From: Pseudomonas sp. FeN3W
Lineage (GTDB): Bacteria > Pseudomonadota > Gammaproteobacteria > Pseudomonadales > Pseudomonadaceae
Reading direction: 5' to 3'
DNA: 64,000 bases
Assembly (NCBI GenBank): GCA_030263805.2
Contig: CP136010.1
Span: 3,797,001-3,861,000 of the forward strand
Both the position numbers and the translations under genes were made by a program. The notes under the pieces are model-generated. The model made no database searches, was not told where the DNA came from, and was given only the letters and a program-made list of their open reading frames with translations. Below are positions 16,993-27,502 of the stretch, piece by piece. Within the stretch, counting starts at the first letter, position 1. Every line of letters begins with the position of its first letter.

Positions 16993-17126
16993 CTGGCGCG
17001 AAGTTCCGCCAAGTGGAGCGACATACCCTGCTGCCACCGAGTGCGGTGCGGACCTGAGCATGACCGACCCGCTGGGCAACAGCGTGGAAAGCCTGGCGCG
17101 CGGGGAGATCCGCACGCGCTGATCCC

Positions 17127-17576
17127 TCAATAGCTCTTGTAGGGCAGGAACTTGCCGGACAGCACCACGCTGACGCGATCGCCCTTGGGGTCGCTCTGGC
17201 GCTGGATATCCATGGAGAAGTCGATGGCGCTCATGATGCCGTCGCCGAACTCTTCATGGATCAGCTCCTTGATGGTGGTGCCGTAGACGTTGACCAGCTC
17301 GTACCAGCGGTAGATCAGCGGATCGGTCGGCACCGCGGTGGGCAACGAGCCCTTGTAGGGGGCGATCTGCAGCCAGGCGACGGCCTCGTCGGAGAGTTCG
17401 AAGAGCTGCCCCAGGGTTTCTGCCTGGGCCTTGTCGAAGGCCATCTGGCCGAGGCAGCCGGCAGTGGTCCACTCCTTGGACATGCCGATGCTTTCGGCGA
17501 CGTGTGCCCACTTCAGGTCCTTGCGCACCTTGGCGGCGACGATCATCTGGGTGACCTGTTCACGACTGCTGATCAT
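17127..17576 (-). CDS. cynS: Cyanase (cyanate hydratase)
   Basis: Decameric cytoplasmic enzyme of 149 residues that converts cyanate and bicarbonate to ammonia and CO2. The catalytic triad is present as R90 (LIYRWYE), E93 and S116 (GIMSAIDF), six residues earlier than in E. coli numbering. The family signature VYGTTIKELIHEEFGDGI is intact. The ATG at 17576 is supported by length. There is no cynR or cynT alongside, unlike E. coli; instead a sigma-54 promoter lies just upstream, consistent with nitrogen control. It is in the same direction as codBA but has its own promoter. Confidence 0.93.
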   Translation of the reverse strand: MISSREQVTQMIVAAKVRKDLKWAHVAESIGMSKEWTTAGCLGQMAFDKAQAETLGQLFELSDEAVAWLQIAPYKGSLPTAVPTDPLIYRWYELVNVYGTTIKELIHEEFGDGIMSAIDFSMDIQRQSDPKGDRVSVVLSGKFLPYKSY

Positions 17577-17638
17577 GGCGAATCCTCATCTGGGGAATGC
17601 GAGTCAATGGCCGCGCGGGCGCGGCGGGCCTCGGTCGA

Positions 17639-17654
17639 TGCAGGTTCGGTGCCA
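17639..17654 (-). promoter_or_regulatory. Sigma-54 promoter of cynS
   Basis: Minus-strand TGGCACCGAACCTGCA has GG-N10-GC and matches TGGCACG-N4-TTGCW at all but two defined bases. It sits between the PhyH-family stop and cynS, giving a leader of about 52 bases. I found no clear NtrC palindrome upstream of it. Confidence 0.68.
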
Positions 17655-17659
17655 GGGGG

Positions 17660-18421
17660 TCAGTCGTATTCGGCCGCTTCGTGCTCGCCGAGCAAACGGC
17701 GCTGGCGCGGCGTGGCGGCGGCCAGCACCTCGGGGTTGAAGCTGAAGTGCAGGTAGGGCGAGAACTTCTGCGCCACCATGCGTCGGCCGTAATGGATCTG
17801 CAGCAGGTAGCGGCTGCGTCCGGCGCTGCGGTTGCGGCTGCCGGCGTGCCAGAGGTCGCTGCGAAACAGCAGCACGTCGCCGGCCTGGCACAGCACCGGC
17901 TCGGCCGTGCGGCCGTGCCACTGCGTTTCGCCTAGGTGCGGCTTGCGCCCGGCGCGGTGGCTGCCGGGGATCACCAGCGTCGGGCAGAGGTCGGCGTCGA
18001 TGTCATCCAGATACAGGTGCGCGGTGCAGATCTGCATCGGCAGCTCGAAGGCGGGGTCAGCCAGCAGGCTTTCCGGCAGCTCCATGGCCAGGTAGTCGGC
18101 ATGCAGCTCGCCGCCGATAAAGCCTGGGCGGCTGCGCCAGGCGGTCTGGCCGATGATGTGGCAGTCCGTGCCGAGCGCCGCCTCGGCCAGTTCGATCACC
18201 CCGGGCAAATCGAAAAAGCGCAGCCAGAACGGCGAGCGATTGAACACGCACTTGTAGTGGTCGTCGACCAGGCCCTGGTAATCCCAGTGGATGGGGGCGA
18301 GGCAATCGATGGCTTCGCGCAGCGCGGCGATACCCGCTGGCTCGAGTACGGCAGGCAGCAGCACGAAGCCCTGTTGGTGCAGGGCGGCGAGCTGTTGCTG
18401 GAGAACGCTGGACTCAGGCAT
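17660..18421 (-). CDS. Phytanoyl-CoA dioxygenase (PhyH)-family oxygenase
   Basis: Putative Fe(II)/2-oxoglutarate oxygenase of about 253 residues. The iron triad is visible as H-x-D in GELHADYLAM and a distal His in SDLWHAGSRN, followed by an Arg (RSRYLLQIHYG) for 2-oxoglutarate. PhyH members act on varied small molecules, so no substrate is proposed. The start is uncertain: ATG at 18421 is used, but a GTG at 18448 is in frame and neither has a strong ribosome site. It lies upstream of cynS in the same direction. It is the second 2-oxoglutarate oxygenase among these nitrogen-related genes. Confidence 0.7.
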   Translation of the reverse strand: MPESSVLQQQLAALHQQGFVLLPAVLEPAGIAALREAIDCLAPIHWDYQGLVDDHYKCVFNRSPFWLRFFDLPGVIELAEAALGTDCHIIGQTAWRSRPGFIGGELHADYLAMELPESLLADPAFELPMQICTAHLYLDDIDADLCPTLVIPGSHRAGRKPHLGETQWHGRTAEPVLCQAGDVLLFRSDLWHAGSRNRSAGRSRYLLQIHYGRRMVAQKFSPYLHFSFNPEVLAAATPRQRRLLGEHEAAEYD

Positions 18422-18624
18422 GGCGGTAATCGGGCGGACGACTGTCACTCAGCATAGGCAGCGCGGAGGCGCGTTGAAAGCCGGCTGAAAGCTTGCCGGC
18501 TTATCGTGGCGGCGCTGCTGCGGCAGCCAGTCGCGTGGTCACGAGCCGCGCCTCTGCTCTCTCGCTCCGGCGCACCCGGCGGCGTCGCCAGAAGCGGCGT
18601 CACCGGCGCGCACCTTCACGTCGT

Positions 18625-19821
18625 TCAGCTCTGCACCATGCGTGCGATGGCTTTGGCCAGATCGTCCAGGCGTTCGGCATCCAGCCCGGCGACATTGGCC
18701 CGGCCGCTTTCCACCAGATACACCGAATCTTCGGCGCGCAGCCGGCGTACCTGCTCGGCGGTCAGGCCGGTGTAGGAGAACATCCCCCGCTGATGAGCGA
18801 TGTGGGCGAAGCGCTCGGCCAGCCCATAGGGCGTCAGTGCCTCGACCAGCCCCTGACGCAGGCTGGCGATGCGCCGACGCATGGCTTCCACCTCGTCCTG
18901 CCAGATCTGCCGCAGGGGCTCATCGGCCAGGATCGTCGCCACCACCGCGGCGCCGTGGGCCGGTGGCGTCGACCAGAGATTGCGGGCCAGCGAGGCGAGC
19001 TGGCTGCGCACGTCGAGCAGGCGCTCGGCATCGCTGGTGACGGCGATCAGCGCGCCGGTGCGCTCGCGGTAGAGGCCGAAGTTCTTCGAGCAGGAACTGG
19101 TGATGAGCATTTCCGGCAGCGTTTCGGCGAACAGCCGTACCGCCCAGGCGTCCTCTTCCAGTCCGTCGCCGAAGCCCTGGTAGGCGAAGTCGAACAGCGG
19201 CAGCAATTCGCGCGCGCGCACCACGCCCAGCACCCGCAGCCAGTCGTCGTGATTCAGATCGAAGCCGGTGGGGTTGTGGCAGCAGGCGTGCAGCAGCACC
19301 ACGTCGCCAGGCGGCACCTGTTGCAGCGTGGCGAGCATGCCATCGACATCGAGGCGGTTGTCGGCACCGACGTAGGGGTAGTGCTGCACGCGCAGGCCGG
19401 CGGCGGCGAACAGGGTTTCGTGGATCGGCCAGGTGGGATCGCTCAGCCAGATGCTGCGCCCGGGCAGGCACCTGGCGATGAACTCGCCGGCCAGACGCAG
19501 CGCGCCGGTGCCACCAGGCGCCTGGGTGCAGCCGGCGCGCTGTTCGCCGATGGCAATGGAACGGCTGCCGAGCACCTGGCGCAGCAGCAGGGCGCCGAAC
19601 TGGGCGTCGCCGTGGCCGCCGACGTAGCTCTTGGTCTGCTCGCTGTCGACCAGGCGCTGCTCGGCCAGCTTCACCGCGCGCGGGATCGGCGTCAGGCCCT
19701 GGGCGTCCTTGTAGACGCCAACGCCCAGATCGAGCTTGGCGGGGTTGGGGTCGGCGCGATACAGATCCATCAGGCCGAGGATCGGGTCGCCGGGCACGCG
19801 GGGAATCTGGCCGAAGTGCAT
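18625..19821 (-). CDS. phhC: Aromatic amino acid aminotransferase
   Basis: PLP-dependent class I aminotransferase of 398 residues. The conserved opening FGQIPRVPGDPILGLMDLY is shared with AspC/TyrB. The PLP lysine lies in TSSCSKNFGLYRERTG, and the C-terminal substrate-binding Arg is in GRANVAGLD. In the Phh pathway it transaminates tyrosine (and phenylalanine) toward the homogentisate route. The ATG at 19821 overlaps the phhB stop by one base (TAATG), so the two genes are coupled. It is the last gene of the phhABC set. Confidence 0.9.
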   Translation of the reverse strand: MHFGQIPRVPGDPILGLMDLYRADPNPAKLDLGVGVYKDAQGLTPIPRAVKLAEQRLVDSEQTKSYVGGHGDAQFGALLLRQVLGSRSIAIGEQRAGCTQAPGGTGALRLAGEFIARCLPGRSIWLSDPTWPIHETLFAAAGLRVQHYPYVGADNRLDVDGMLATLQQVPPGDVVLLHACCHNPTGFDLNHDDWLRVLGVVRARELLPLFDFAYQGFGDGLEEDAWAVRLFAETLPEMLITSSCSKNFGLYRERTGALIAVTSDAERLLDVRSQLASLARNLWSTPPAHGAAVVATILADEPLRQIWQDEVEAMRRRIASLRQGLVEALTPYGLAERFAHIAHQRGMFSYTGLTAEQVRRLRAEDSVYLVESGRANVAGLDAERLDDLAKAIARMVQS

Positions 19822-20177
19822 TACTTGCGGCCCTCCGCGCTGCTCGCCACCTGGTCGGTGCGCGCGGCCATGATGAAGTCGTTGCGGTGCAGCCCTTTGA
19901 TCGAGTGGCTCCACCAGGTCACGGTCACCTTGCCCCATTCGGTGAGCAGCCCCGGGTGATGGCCCTCGGCTTCGGCGATCTCGCCGACGGCATTGGTGAA
20001 GGCCAGGGCGTGCTTGAAGTTCTTGAACAGGAAGACCTTCTCCAACTCCATGTGGCCGTCGCGAGTCTCGATGTTCCAGTCCGGAATCTCGCGGATCAGC
20101 TCGGCCAGTTCCTCGTCGGAGACCTTCGGCGCATCGGCACGGCAGGCTTCGCAGTGGGCTTGGGTAAGGGCGGTCAT
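19821..20177 (-). CDS. phhB: Pterin-4-alpha-carbinolamine dehydratase
   Basis: Small cytoplasmic enzyme of 118 residues that dehydrates the 4a-hydroxytetrahydropterin released by phenylalanine hydroxylase, allowing pterin recycling. The active-site motif GHHPGLLTEWGKVTVTWWSH is complete. Several cysteines lie near the N-terminus (EACRAD). It is placed between phhA (274 bases upstream, separated by repeats) and phhC (one-base overlap). In Pseudomonas PhhB is also needed for good PhhA expression. Confidence 0.93.
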   Translation of the reverse strand: MTALTQAHCEACRADAPKVSDEELAELIREIPDWNIETRDGHMELEKVFLFKNFKHALAFTNAVGEIAEAEGHHPGLLTEWGKVTVTWWSHSIKGLHRNDFIMAARTDQVASSAEGRK

Positions 20178-20240
20178 CGTGTCGATCCTTTTGTTTGATG
20201 ATTGGAAAGGGTAGGTGAAATGGCGAGGCTTACTGGCCGC

Positions 20241-20455
20241 GTGGATAAGCCTTCGGCGTTATCCACCCTACAAGGCAAGAGGCTTCGCGGCCAGGTTCCT
20301 TCCGCAGGGGTTTAGGTCAGCGTAGGGTGGATGGCCACCCCGTGGAAATCCGCGAAGCGTTTTCCACGCGTCGGCTTCGACCAGCACGCCTGGCCTGTAG
20401 GCCGAACGGTGTCTTGCGAAACGTGTGGACAAGCCTGCGGCGTTGTCCACCCTAC
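20241..20455. repeat. REP-like palindrome cluster between phhA and phhB
   Basis: Three related palindromes: 20241-20271 (GTGGATAA...TTATCCACCCTAC), 20342-20367 (GTGGAAA...TTTCCAC, preceded by GTAGGGTGGAT at 20322) and 20425-20455 (GTGGACAA...TTGTCCACCCTAC). The outer copies are direct repeats and the middle one is oppositely oriented. The phhA stop codon (20452-20454) lies within the last copy. Confidence 0.75.
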
Positions 20456-21237
20456 GCCGCCTTCGGCGGGAATTTCGGCTGGTGCAGGCCCAGGCGCATG
20501 GCCTCGCGCACCATGGCCATGATGTCCTGCTGGGCCAGGTCGAATAGCTGCTTGAGATTGGGCAGGACGAAATACAGCGGTTGCAGGATGTCGATGCGAT
20601 AGGGCGTGCGCATGGCTTCCATGGCATCGAACGGCTGCCGCTCCGGCTCGGCGGACAGGCTGTAGAGCGTTTCCTTCGGCGAGGAGAGGATGCCGCCGCC
20701 GTAGATGCGCAGTCCGGACGGGGTTTCCACCAGGCCGAACTCGACGGTCATCCAGTACAGCCGCGCGAGAAACACCCGCTCCTCCTTGCTGGCCTTGAGG
20801 CCGAGCTGGCCGTAGGTGTGGGTGAATTCGGCGAACCAGGGATTGGTCAGCAGCGGGCAGTGGCCGAAGATCTCGTGGAAGATGTCCGGCTCCTGCAGGT
20901 AGTCCAGCTCTTCCGGTGTGCGGATAAAGGTGGCGACCGGAAAGCGCTTGCTCGCCAGCAGTTCGAAGAAACGCTGGAAGGGGATCAGCGCCGGTACGCG
21001 CTCGACCTGCCAACCGGTGGTGGCGGCCAGCACGCGGTTGATCTCGCCGAGCTGCGGGATGCGCTCGCGGGGCAGGGCGAGCTGCTCGAGGCCGTCGAGG
21101 TACTCGTCGCAGGCGCGACCTTCGAGCAGTTTCAGCTGCCGTTCGACCAGCGTCTGCCACACCGCATGTTCGGCGTCGGGGTAATGAATGTGCCCCTGCG
21201 CGTCCGGTTCGCGGGCTACGTAGTGGGTGGTCTTCAT
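20452..21237 (-). CDS. phhA: Phenylalanine-4-hydroxylase
   Basis: Monomeric bacterial aromatic amino acid hydroxylase of 261 residues: phenylalanine + O2 + tetrahydropterin to tyrosine. Iron ligands are H121 and H126 (FHEIFGHCP) and E166 (YWMTVEFGLVE), identical in position to the P. aeruginosa enzyme. The pterin-binding GIL/SSPKETLYSL region is present. The ATG at 21237 has AGGAG eight bases upstream; the frame stays open to 21399 without support. It is divergent from phhR with 252 bases between. Its stop codon falls inside a REP-like element, so the 3' end of the gene has been shaped by repeat insertion. Confidence 0.95.
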   Translation of the reverse strand: MKTTHYVAREPDAQGHIHYPDAEHAVWQTLVERQLKLLEGRACDEYLDGLEQLALPRERIPQLGEINRVLAATTGWQVERVPALIPFQRFFELLASKRFPVATFIRTPEELDYLQEPDIFHEIFGHCPLLTNPWFAEFTHTYGQLGLKASKEERVFLARLYWMTVEFGLVETPSGLRIYGGGILSSPKETLYSLSAEPERQPFDAMEAMRTPYRIDILQPLYFVLPNLKQLFDLAQQDIMAMVREAMRLGLHQPKFPPKAA

Positions 21238-21489
21238 CGCGTCTCCTGGGCCGCTTGGGCATCTTGTTGTTGCCTTCATTCGAACGTGAAGGCGTGCCGC
21301 AGGGGAGGGGTGATGTGGCGCAATGTCGCACCATGGGCGGTATCGGCTGTAAGGAAAGTGTGACGTTTTTGTATGTGGCTGGATCGACGGCATTGCCAAG
21401 CGACTTAACTGGCAAATAATCTTGACGGAAATTTGCGGCGCTCGAATGAAGCGTCGTCAGCCCCACAACAAAACAACAGGGCTTTCGCC

Positions 21490-23046
<1,557 letters not shown>

Positions 23047-23053
23047 GTGCGGT

Positions 23054-23135
23054 GTTGGGCTTCGCTGCGCTCAACCCAACCTACGGCCGATGCCGATCGT
23101 AGGTTGGGTTGAGCCGCATAGCGGCGAAGCCCAAC
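23054..23135. repeat. 82-bp inverted repeat between phhR and sdaA
   Basis: Arms GTTGGGCTTCGCTGCGCTCAACCCAACCTACG (abridged: GTTGGGCTTCG ... CAACCCAACCTACG) and CGTAGGTTGGGTTGAG ... CGAAGCCCAAC face each other. The sequence has the look of a dispersed Pseudomonas intergenic repeat. It may terminate transcription for both convergent genes. Confidence 0.65.
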
Positions 23136-23206
23136 GAGTGCGGTGCGCCGACGAACTGGGTTCCAACGAGCCAGGCGGCCCGGCCCGGCTCGTGGGATGA
23201 ATCACG

Positions 23207-24583
<1,377 letters not shown>

Positions 24584-24608
24584 GAGGTGCTCCGTTGCAA
24601 GGCTGGTC

Positions 24609-24771
24609 TAACAGACTGTTGAAAAACTACCTGCGTTGTCATCGCGGCGTTAAAAACAGGCTCGGTTGCGAGGCCAGTCAAAATGCTCATTTACAGCCCG
24701 TAAACGGCGCTTTTTCGCCTGTTTTCACCTTGCGTTGGCTACCTCGCCTACGCTTTTCAACAGCCTGCTAA
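24609..24771. mobile_element. MITE-like element with terminal inverted repeats
   Basis: About 163 bases bounded by imperfect inverted ends AACAGACTGTTGAAAAAC and, on the other strand, AGCAGGCTGTTGAAAAGC, with further inner palindromy (AAAACAGGC/GCCTGTTTT). It encodes nothing. Similar CTGTTGAAAA-ended sequences are widespread in pseudomonads. It lies 25 bases upstream of sdaA, so it may carry or disrupt that promoter. No obvious target-site duplication beyond TAA/TTA was seen. Confidence 0.6.
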
Positions 24772-24854
24772 GCCTAGACCTTCCATGGCGCATGGATGTT
24801 GCCGAGTTCGGCGCGCGGCGCGATTCGCCGGGAGGGTCTTTCGCACGAACTGCT

Positions 24855-25802
24855 TTATGCGCGGCTAGCCAGCGAGCCGCCCCTGGGATTGGCTTCCAGA
24901 CTGTTGTGCACGGCGGTCGCGGCCTGGGCGGCCTGGCCGATGGCGACGCTGATCTGCTTCAGGCCCATGGTCACGTCACCGATCGCATAGAGCCCACGCA
25001 GCGAAGTCTGCCGATGTTCGTCCACGTTGACGCCGCCGCACTCGTCGCAGTCGAGGCCGAGCTGCACGGCGAGTTCGGAACGAAAGCGTGCACCGAGGCT
25101 GGGGTAGATGATGTCGAAGTGGTGCCGCTCGCCGCGACAGGTCAGCAGTTCGATGCCGGTCTCGCAGGGGTGCAGGGACTCGACGCGGTCGCCGATCAGC
25201 CGGATGGCGTAGTGCTCGGCCAGGGCAATGGCCTGATCGCAGGCATCCTGCTCGCCATGCACGATCACGGTGACCCGGTCGGTGAAGGTGCGCAGGAACA
25301 CCGCGTGGGTGATGGCGCTTTCCGCCTCGCCGTAGACCGCGACGTTGTCGCCATCGACCTCGTAGCCGTCGCAGATCGCGCACAGCCGCACCTTGCCTTC
25401 GTCGATGGCCTTTTCGACGCCGGGCATGTCCGGCAGCGTGTCCTCGATGCCAGTGGCGAGAATGATCCGCCGCGTTATGCACAGTCGATCGCCGTAGCGC
25501 ACGCTGAAGCCTTCGGCGTGGGACTCGATGTGCTCGACGTGGCCCTGTTCGAGGCGGGCGCCATAGCCGCTGGCCTGTTCGCGCAGCCTTGCCAGCAGGT
25601 CGTTGCCGTTGATGCCCGGTGGAAAGCCCGGGTAGTTGCGCGAGCGCGGAATCCACGAAGCCCGGCTCGAGCCGGCGTCCACCACCAGGCAGCTGCGTCG
25701 GAAGCGCGCCAGGTACAGTGCCGCGGTGAGGCCCGCGGGGCCGCCGCCGACGATCAGGCAGTCGATCACGATGGGTTGCGGGTCGGTTTGTGCGGGCGTC
25801 AT
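24855..25802 (-). CDS. Thioredoxin reductase-like FAD/NAD(P) oxidoreductase
   Basis: Flavoprotein of 315 residues with the low-molecular-weight thioredoxin reductase layout. The FAD-binding GGGPAGLTAALYLARF is near the N-terminus, followed by ILATGIEDTLPDMPG, a redox-active CAIC pair (RLCAICDGYE; thioredoxin reductase has CATC), and a final FAD motif LYAIGDVTMGLKQISVA. The NADPH-binding glycine loop is weak (AVYGEAESAIT). The ATG at 25802 is chosen from homology. It is isolated, with no thioredoxin gene alongside, so the partner is unknown. Confidence 0.78.
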   Translation of the reverse strand: MTPAQTDPQPIVIDCLIVGGGPAGLTAALYLARFRRSCLVVDAGSSRASWIPRSRNYPGFPPGINGNDLLARLREQASGYGARLEQGHVEHIESHAEGFSVRYGDRLCITRRIILATGIEDTLPDMPGVEKAIDEGKVRLCAICDGYEVDGDNVAVYGEAESAITHAVFLRTFTDRVTVIVHGEQDACDQAIALAEHYAIRLIGDRVESLHPCETGIELLTCRGERHHFDIIYPSLGARFRSELAVQLGLDCDECGGVNVDEHRQTSLRGLYAIGDVTMGLKQISVAIGQAAQAATAVHNSLEANPRGGSLASRA

Positions 25803-25884
25803 TGCATTGGCCAGTGGCGGGGCGTTGCCAGTAGAAGCCGGCGGCGGCGATAAAGTTCGCCGGGGTTGAGCGATGCAATGTTCG

Positions 25885-26127
25885 GTTTTGAGAGCTGGTC
25901 GGAGCTTCGAGCCTTGTGCCAGAGCCGCTGATGGCCAACACTTCGCTGCTCGATGACCGCGCATATCCAACCGATACTGAACAGTCACCGCCATTCCAAT
26001 AAAGATCAGCCTGCGAATTCGTTCGCCGTGCGCTGATCCCGCGCTACACATCTCGGCAACGCCCTACCAGGCGTGGGCCGAACCACATCCAGTCGCAAAA
26101 CCACTCGAACGGAGCTCACGAGGCGCC
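25885..26127 (+). repeat. Duplicated leader, copy 1 (upstream of first dctP)
   Basis: Three blocks are shared with the leader of the second dctP: GTTTTGAGAGCTGGTCGG (25885-25902, continuing to GCCTTGTGCC at 25920), CATTCCAATAAAG (from 25992) and ACTCGAACGG-GCTCACGAGGCGCC (26103-26127). A sequence TGGCCAACACTTCGCT at 25932-25947 has GG-N10-GC and is a weaker sigma-54 candidate. No gene lies in the 357-base gap. Confidence 0.65.
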
Positions 26128-26159
26128 GTGCCGAGCTCATTTCCCGTGGGGGTAAAAAG

Positions 26160-27155
26160 TTGTTCAAGTCTCTGGTTGTTGCGCCCTGTGCGGCGCTGTT
26201 CCTGCTGCTGTCGCCAGTCATCACGCAAGCCGCGGAACCCATTGTCATCAAGTTCGCCCACGTGGTCGGCGACGACACGCCGAAGGGCAAGGGCGCGCTG
26301 CTGTTCCAGAAGCTGGTGCGCGAGCGCCTGGCCGGCCAGGTCGAGGTCGAGGTGTACCCGAATTCGACGCTGGTCGGCGACGCCGACGAGATGCAGGCAC
26401 TGCTGGACAACAAGGTGCAGATGCTGGCGCCCTCGCTGTCCAAGTTCATCGAGTATTCGCCGAAGCTGGAAGTGTTCGACCTGCCGTTCCTGTTCGACGA
26501 CGAGGCGGCCGTCGCGCGTTTCCAGAAGCGCGAAACCAGCCGCGAGCTGCTGCGCTCGATGGCCGGTCGGGGCATCTACGGGCTGGCCTACTGGAATAAC
26601 GGCCTCAAGCAGCTGTCGGCCAATCAGCCGCTGCGCAATCCGGCCGATGCGGCGGGTCTGGCGTTCCGTATCCAGCCGTCGCCGGTGCTCGAGGCGCAGT
26701 TCGCCGCGGTGGATGCCAAAGCCGTGCGCCTGCCGTTCTCCGAGGTGTCCAAGGCGATGCAGAGTGGCACCGTGCAGGGCACCGAGGGGCCCTGGTCGAA
26801 CATCCGCGGACAGAGCGCCAGCAGCCAGCAGAGCTATGTCACCGAAACCAACCATGGCGTGCTCAACTACATGCTGGTGACCAACTCCAGGTTCTGGACC
26901 AGCATTCCCTTTGCGGTGCGCTCGGAGCTGGACGGCATCCTGCTCGAGGTCACCCAGACGGTGAACGCCGAGGCCGCCTCGATCAACGCGCGTGAACGCG
27001 AACAGCTGCTCGCCAGTGGCGGCGCCACGCTGGTCACCCTGACGCCGGAGCAGCGCCAGGCCTGGCGGGCGAAGATGCAGCCGGTGTGGAAGTCGTTCGA
27101 GGCGCGGATCGGCAGTGACATCCTGCGCGCGGCACTGACCGTCAATCGTCGCTGA
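26160..27155 (+). CDS. dctP: TRAP transporter substrate-binding protein DctP, first paralogue (TTG start)
   Basis: Periplasmic C4-dicarboxylate-type solute-binding protein of 331 residues. The start is taken as TTG at 26160 because the sequence aligns start-to-stop with the second copy (also 331 residues) and both have GGGGGT just upstream; the open frame further upstream is only the leader. The signal peptide is FKSLVVAPCAALFLLLSPVI with cleavage near TQA-AE. The mature start IVIKFAHVVGDDTPKGKGA and the ligand-Arg segment GLAFRIQPSPV are family hallmarks. No dctQ or dctM is adjacent, so its membrane partner must be elsewhere. A hairpin (27194-27216) follows. Confidence 0.82.
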   Translation: MFKSLVVAPCAALFLLLSPVITQAAEPIVIKFAHVVGDDTPKGKGALLFQKLVRERLAGQVEVEVYPNSTLVGDADEMQALLDNKVQMLAPSLSKFIEYSPKLEVFDLPFLFDDEAAVARFQKRETSRELLRSMAGRGIYGLAYWNNGLKQLSANQPLRNPADAAGLAFRIQPSPVLEAQFAAVDAKAVRLPFSEVSKAMQSGTVQGTEGPWSNIRGQSASSQQSYVTETNHGVLNYMLVTNSRFWTSIPFAVRSELDGILLEVTQTVNAEAASINAREREQLLASGGATLVTLTPEQRQAWRAKMQPVWKSFEARIGSDILRAALTVNRR

Positions 27156-27193
27156 CCCGGCCGCTCTGGCCTCTGCTGCCGGAGCGTTCCCCT

Positions 27194-27216
27194 GCAGGCC
27201 CCGCGGCAAGGCCTGC
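27194..27216. terminator. Stem-loop after first dctP
   Basis: GCAGGCC-CCGCGGCAA-GGCCTGC lies about 40 bases past the first dctP stop. It has no T-tract and is a possible terminator or mRNA-protecting hairpin. Confidence 0.4.
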
Positions 27217-27236
27217 CGAATTACGACCAAAGCCTC

Positions 27237-27476
27237 GTTTTGAGAGCTGGTCGGGCTTTTTCGGCCTTGTGCCGCGCGCCTTGATCACTAAGACTTTCGA
27301 CTGGCTGGCGACGGCTCTCGCGCCGTTTTCCTCGCCAGTTACATTCCAATAAAGGCCAGCCGGCGACTGCCACACGCGCGGATCTGGCCGCCTCAGATAA
27401 AAGACCGGCTGCGCGCCTGCGCCAGGCCAGGCCTTATCAAATCGATCAACTACTCGAACGGTGCTCACGAGGCGCC
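27237..27476 (+). repeat. Duplicated leader, copy 2 (upstream of second dctP)
   Basis: This leader has the same three blocks in the same order and nearly the same spacing as copy 1: GTTTTGAGAGCTGGTCGG at 27237-27254, CATTCCAATAAAG from 27352 and ACTCGAACGG-GCTCACGAGGCGCC at 27452-27476. The DNA between blocks has diverged. AAAGCC...GGGCTTTTT around 27229-27260 could form a terminator-like hairpin. No gene lies in the 347-base gap. Confidence 0.65.
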
Positions 27477-27502
27477 TTCGGGCTTTTCCCGTTGGGGGTT
27501 AG

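Noticed and set aside
16850..17122. 90-codon plus-strand frame in the codB-cynS gap
   Set aside because: It runs through the codBA promoter and NtrC-like site and lacks a ribosome site. The end (TDPLGNSVESLARGEIRTR) looks protein-like, so a gene remnant cannot be excluded, but support is too weak.
18483..18498. Possible sigma-54 promoter for the PhyH-family gene (minus strand CGGCAAGCTTTCAGCC)
   Set aside because: GG-N10-GC is present, but several other consensus bases are missing, and the position relative to an uncertain start is not informative.
21238..21489. TyrR/PhhR box or sigma-54 site in the phhA-phhR gap
   Set aside because: TGTAAGGAAAGTGTGACG is only a poor match to TGTAAA-N6-TTTACA, and no GG-N10-GC with supporting bases was found.
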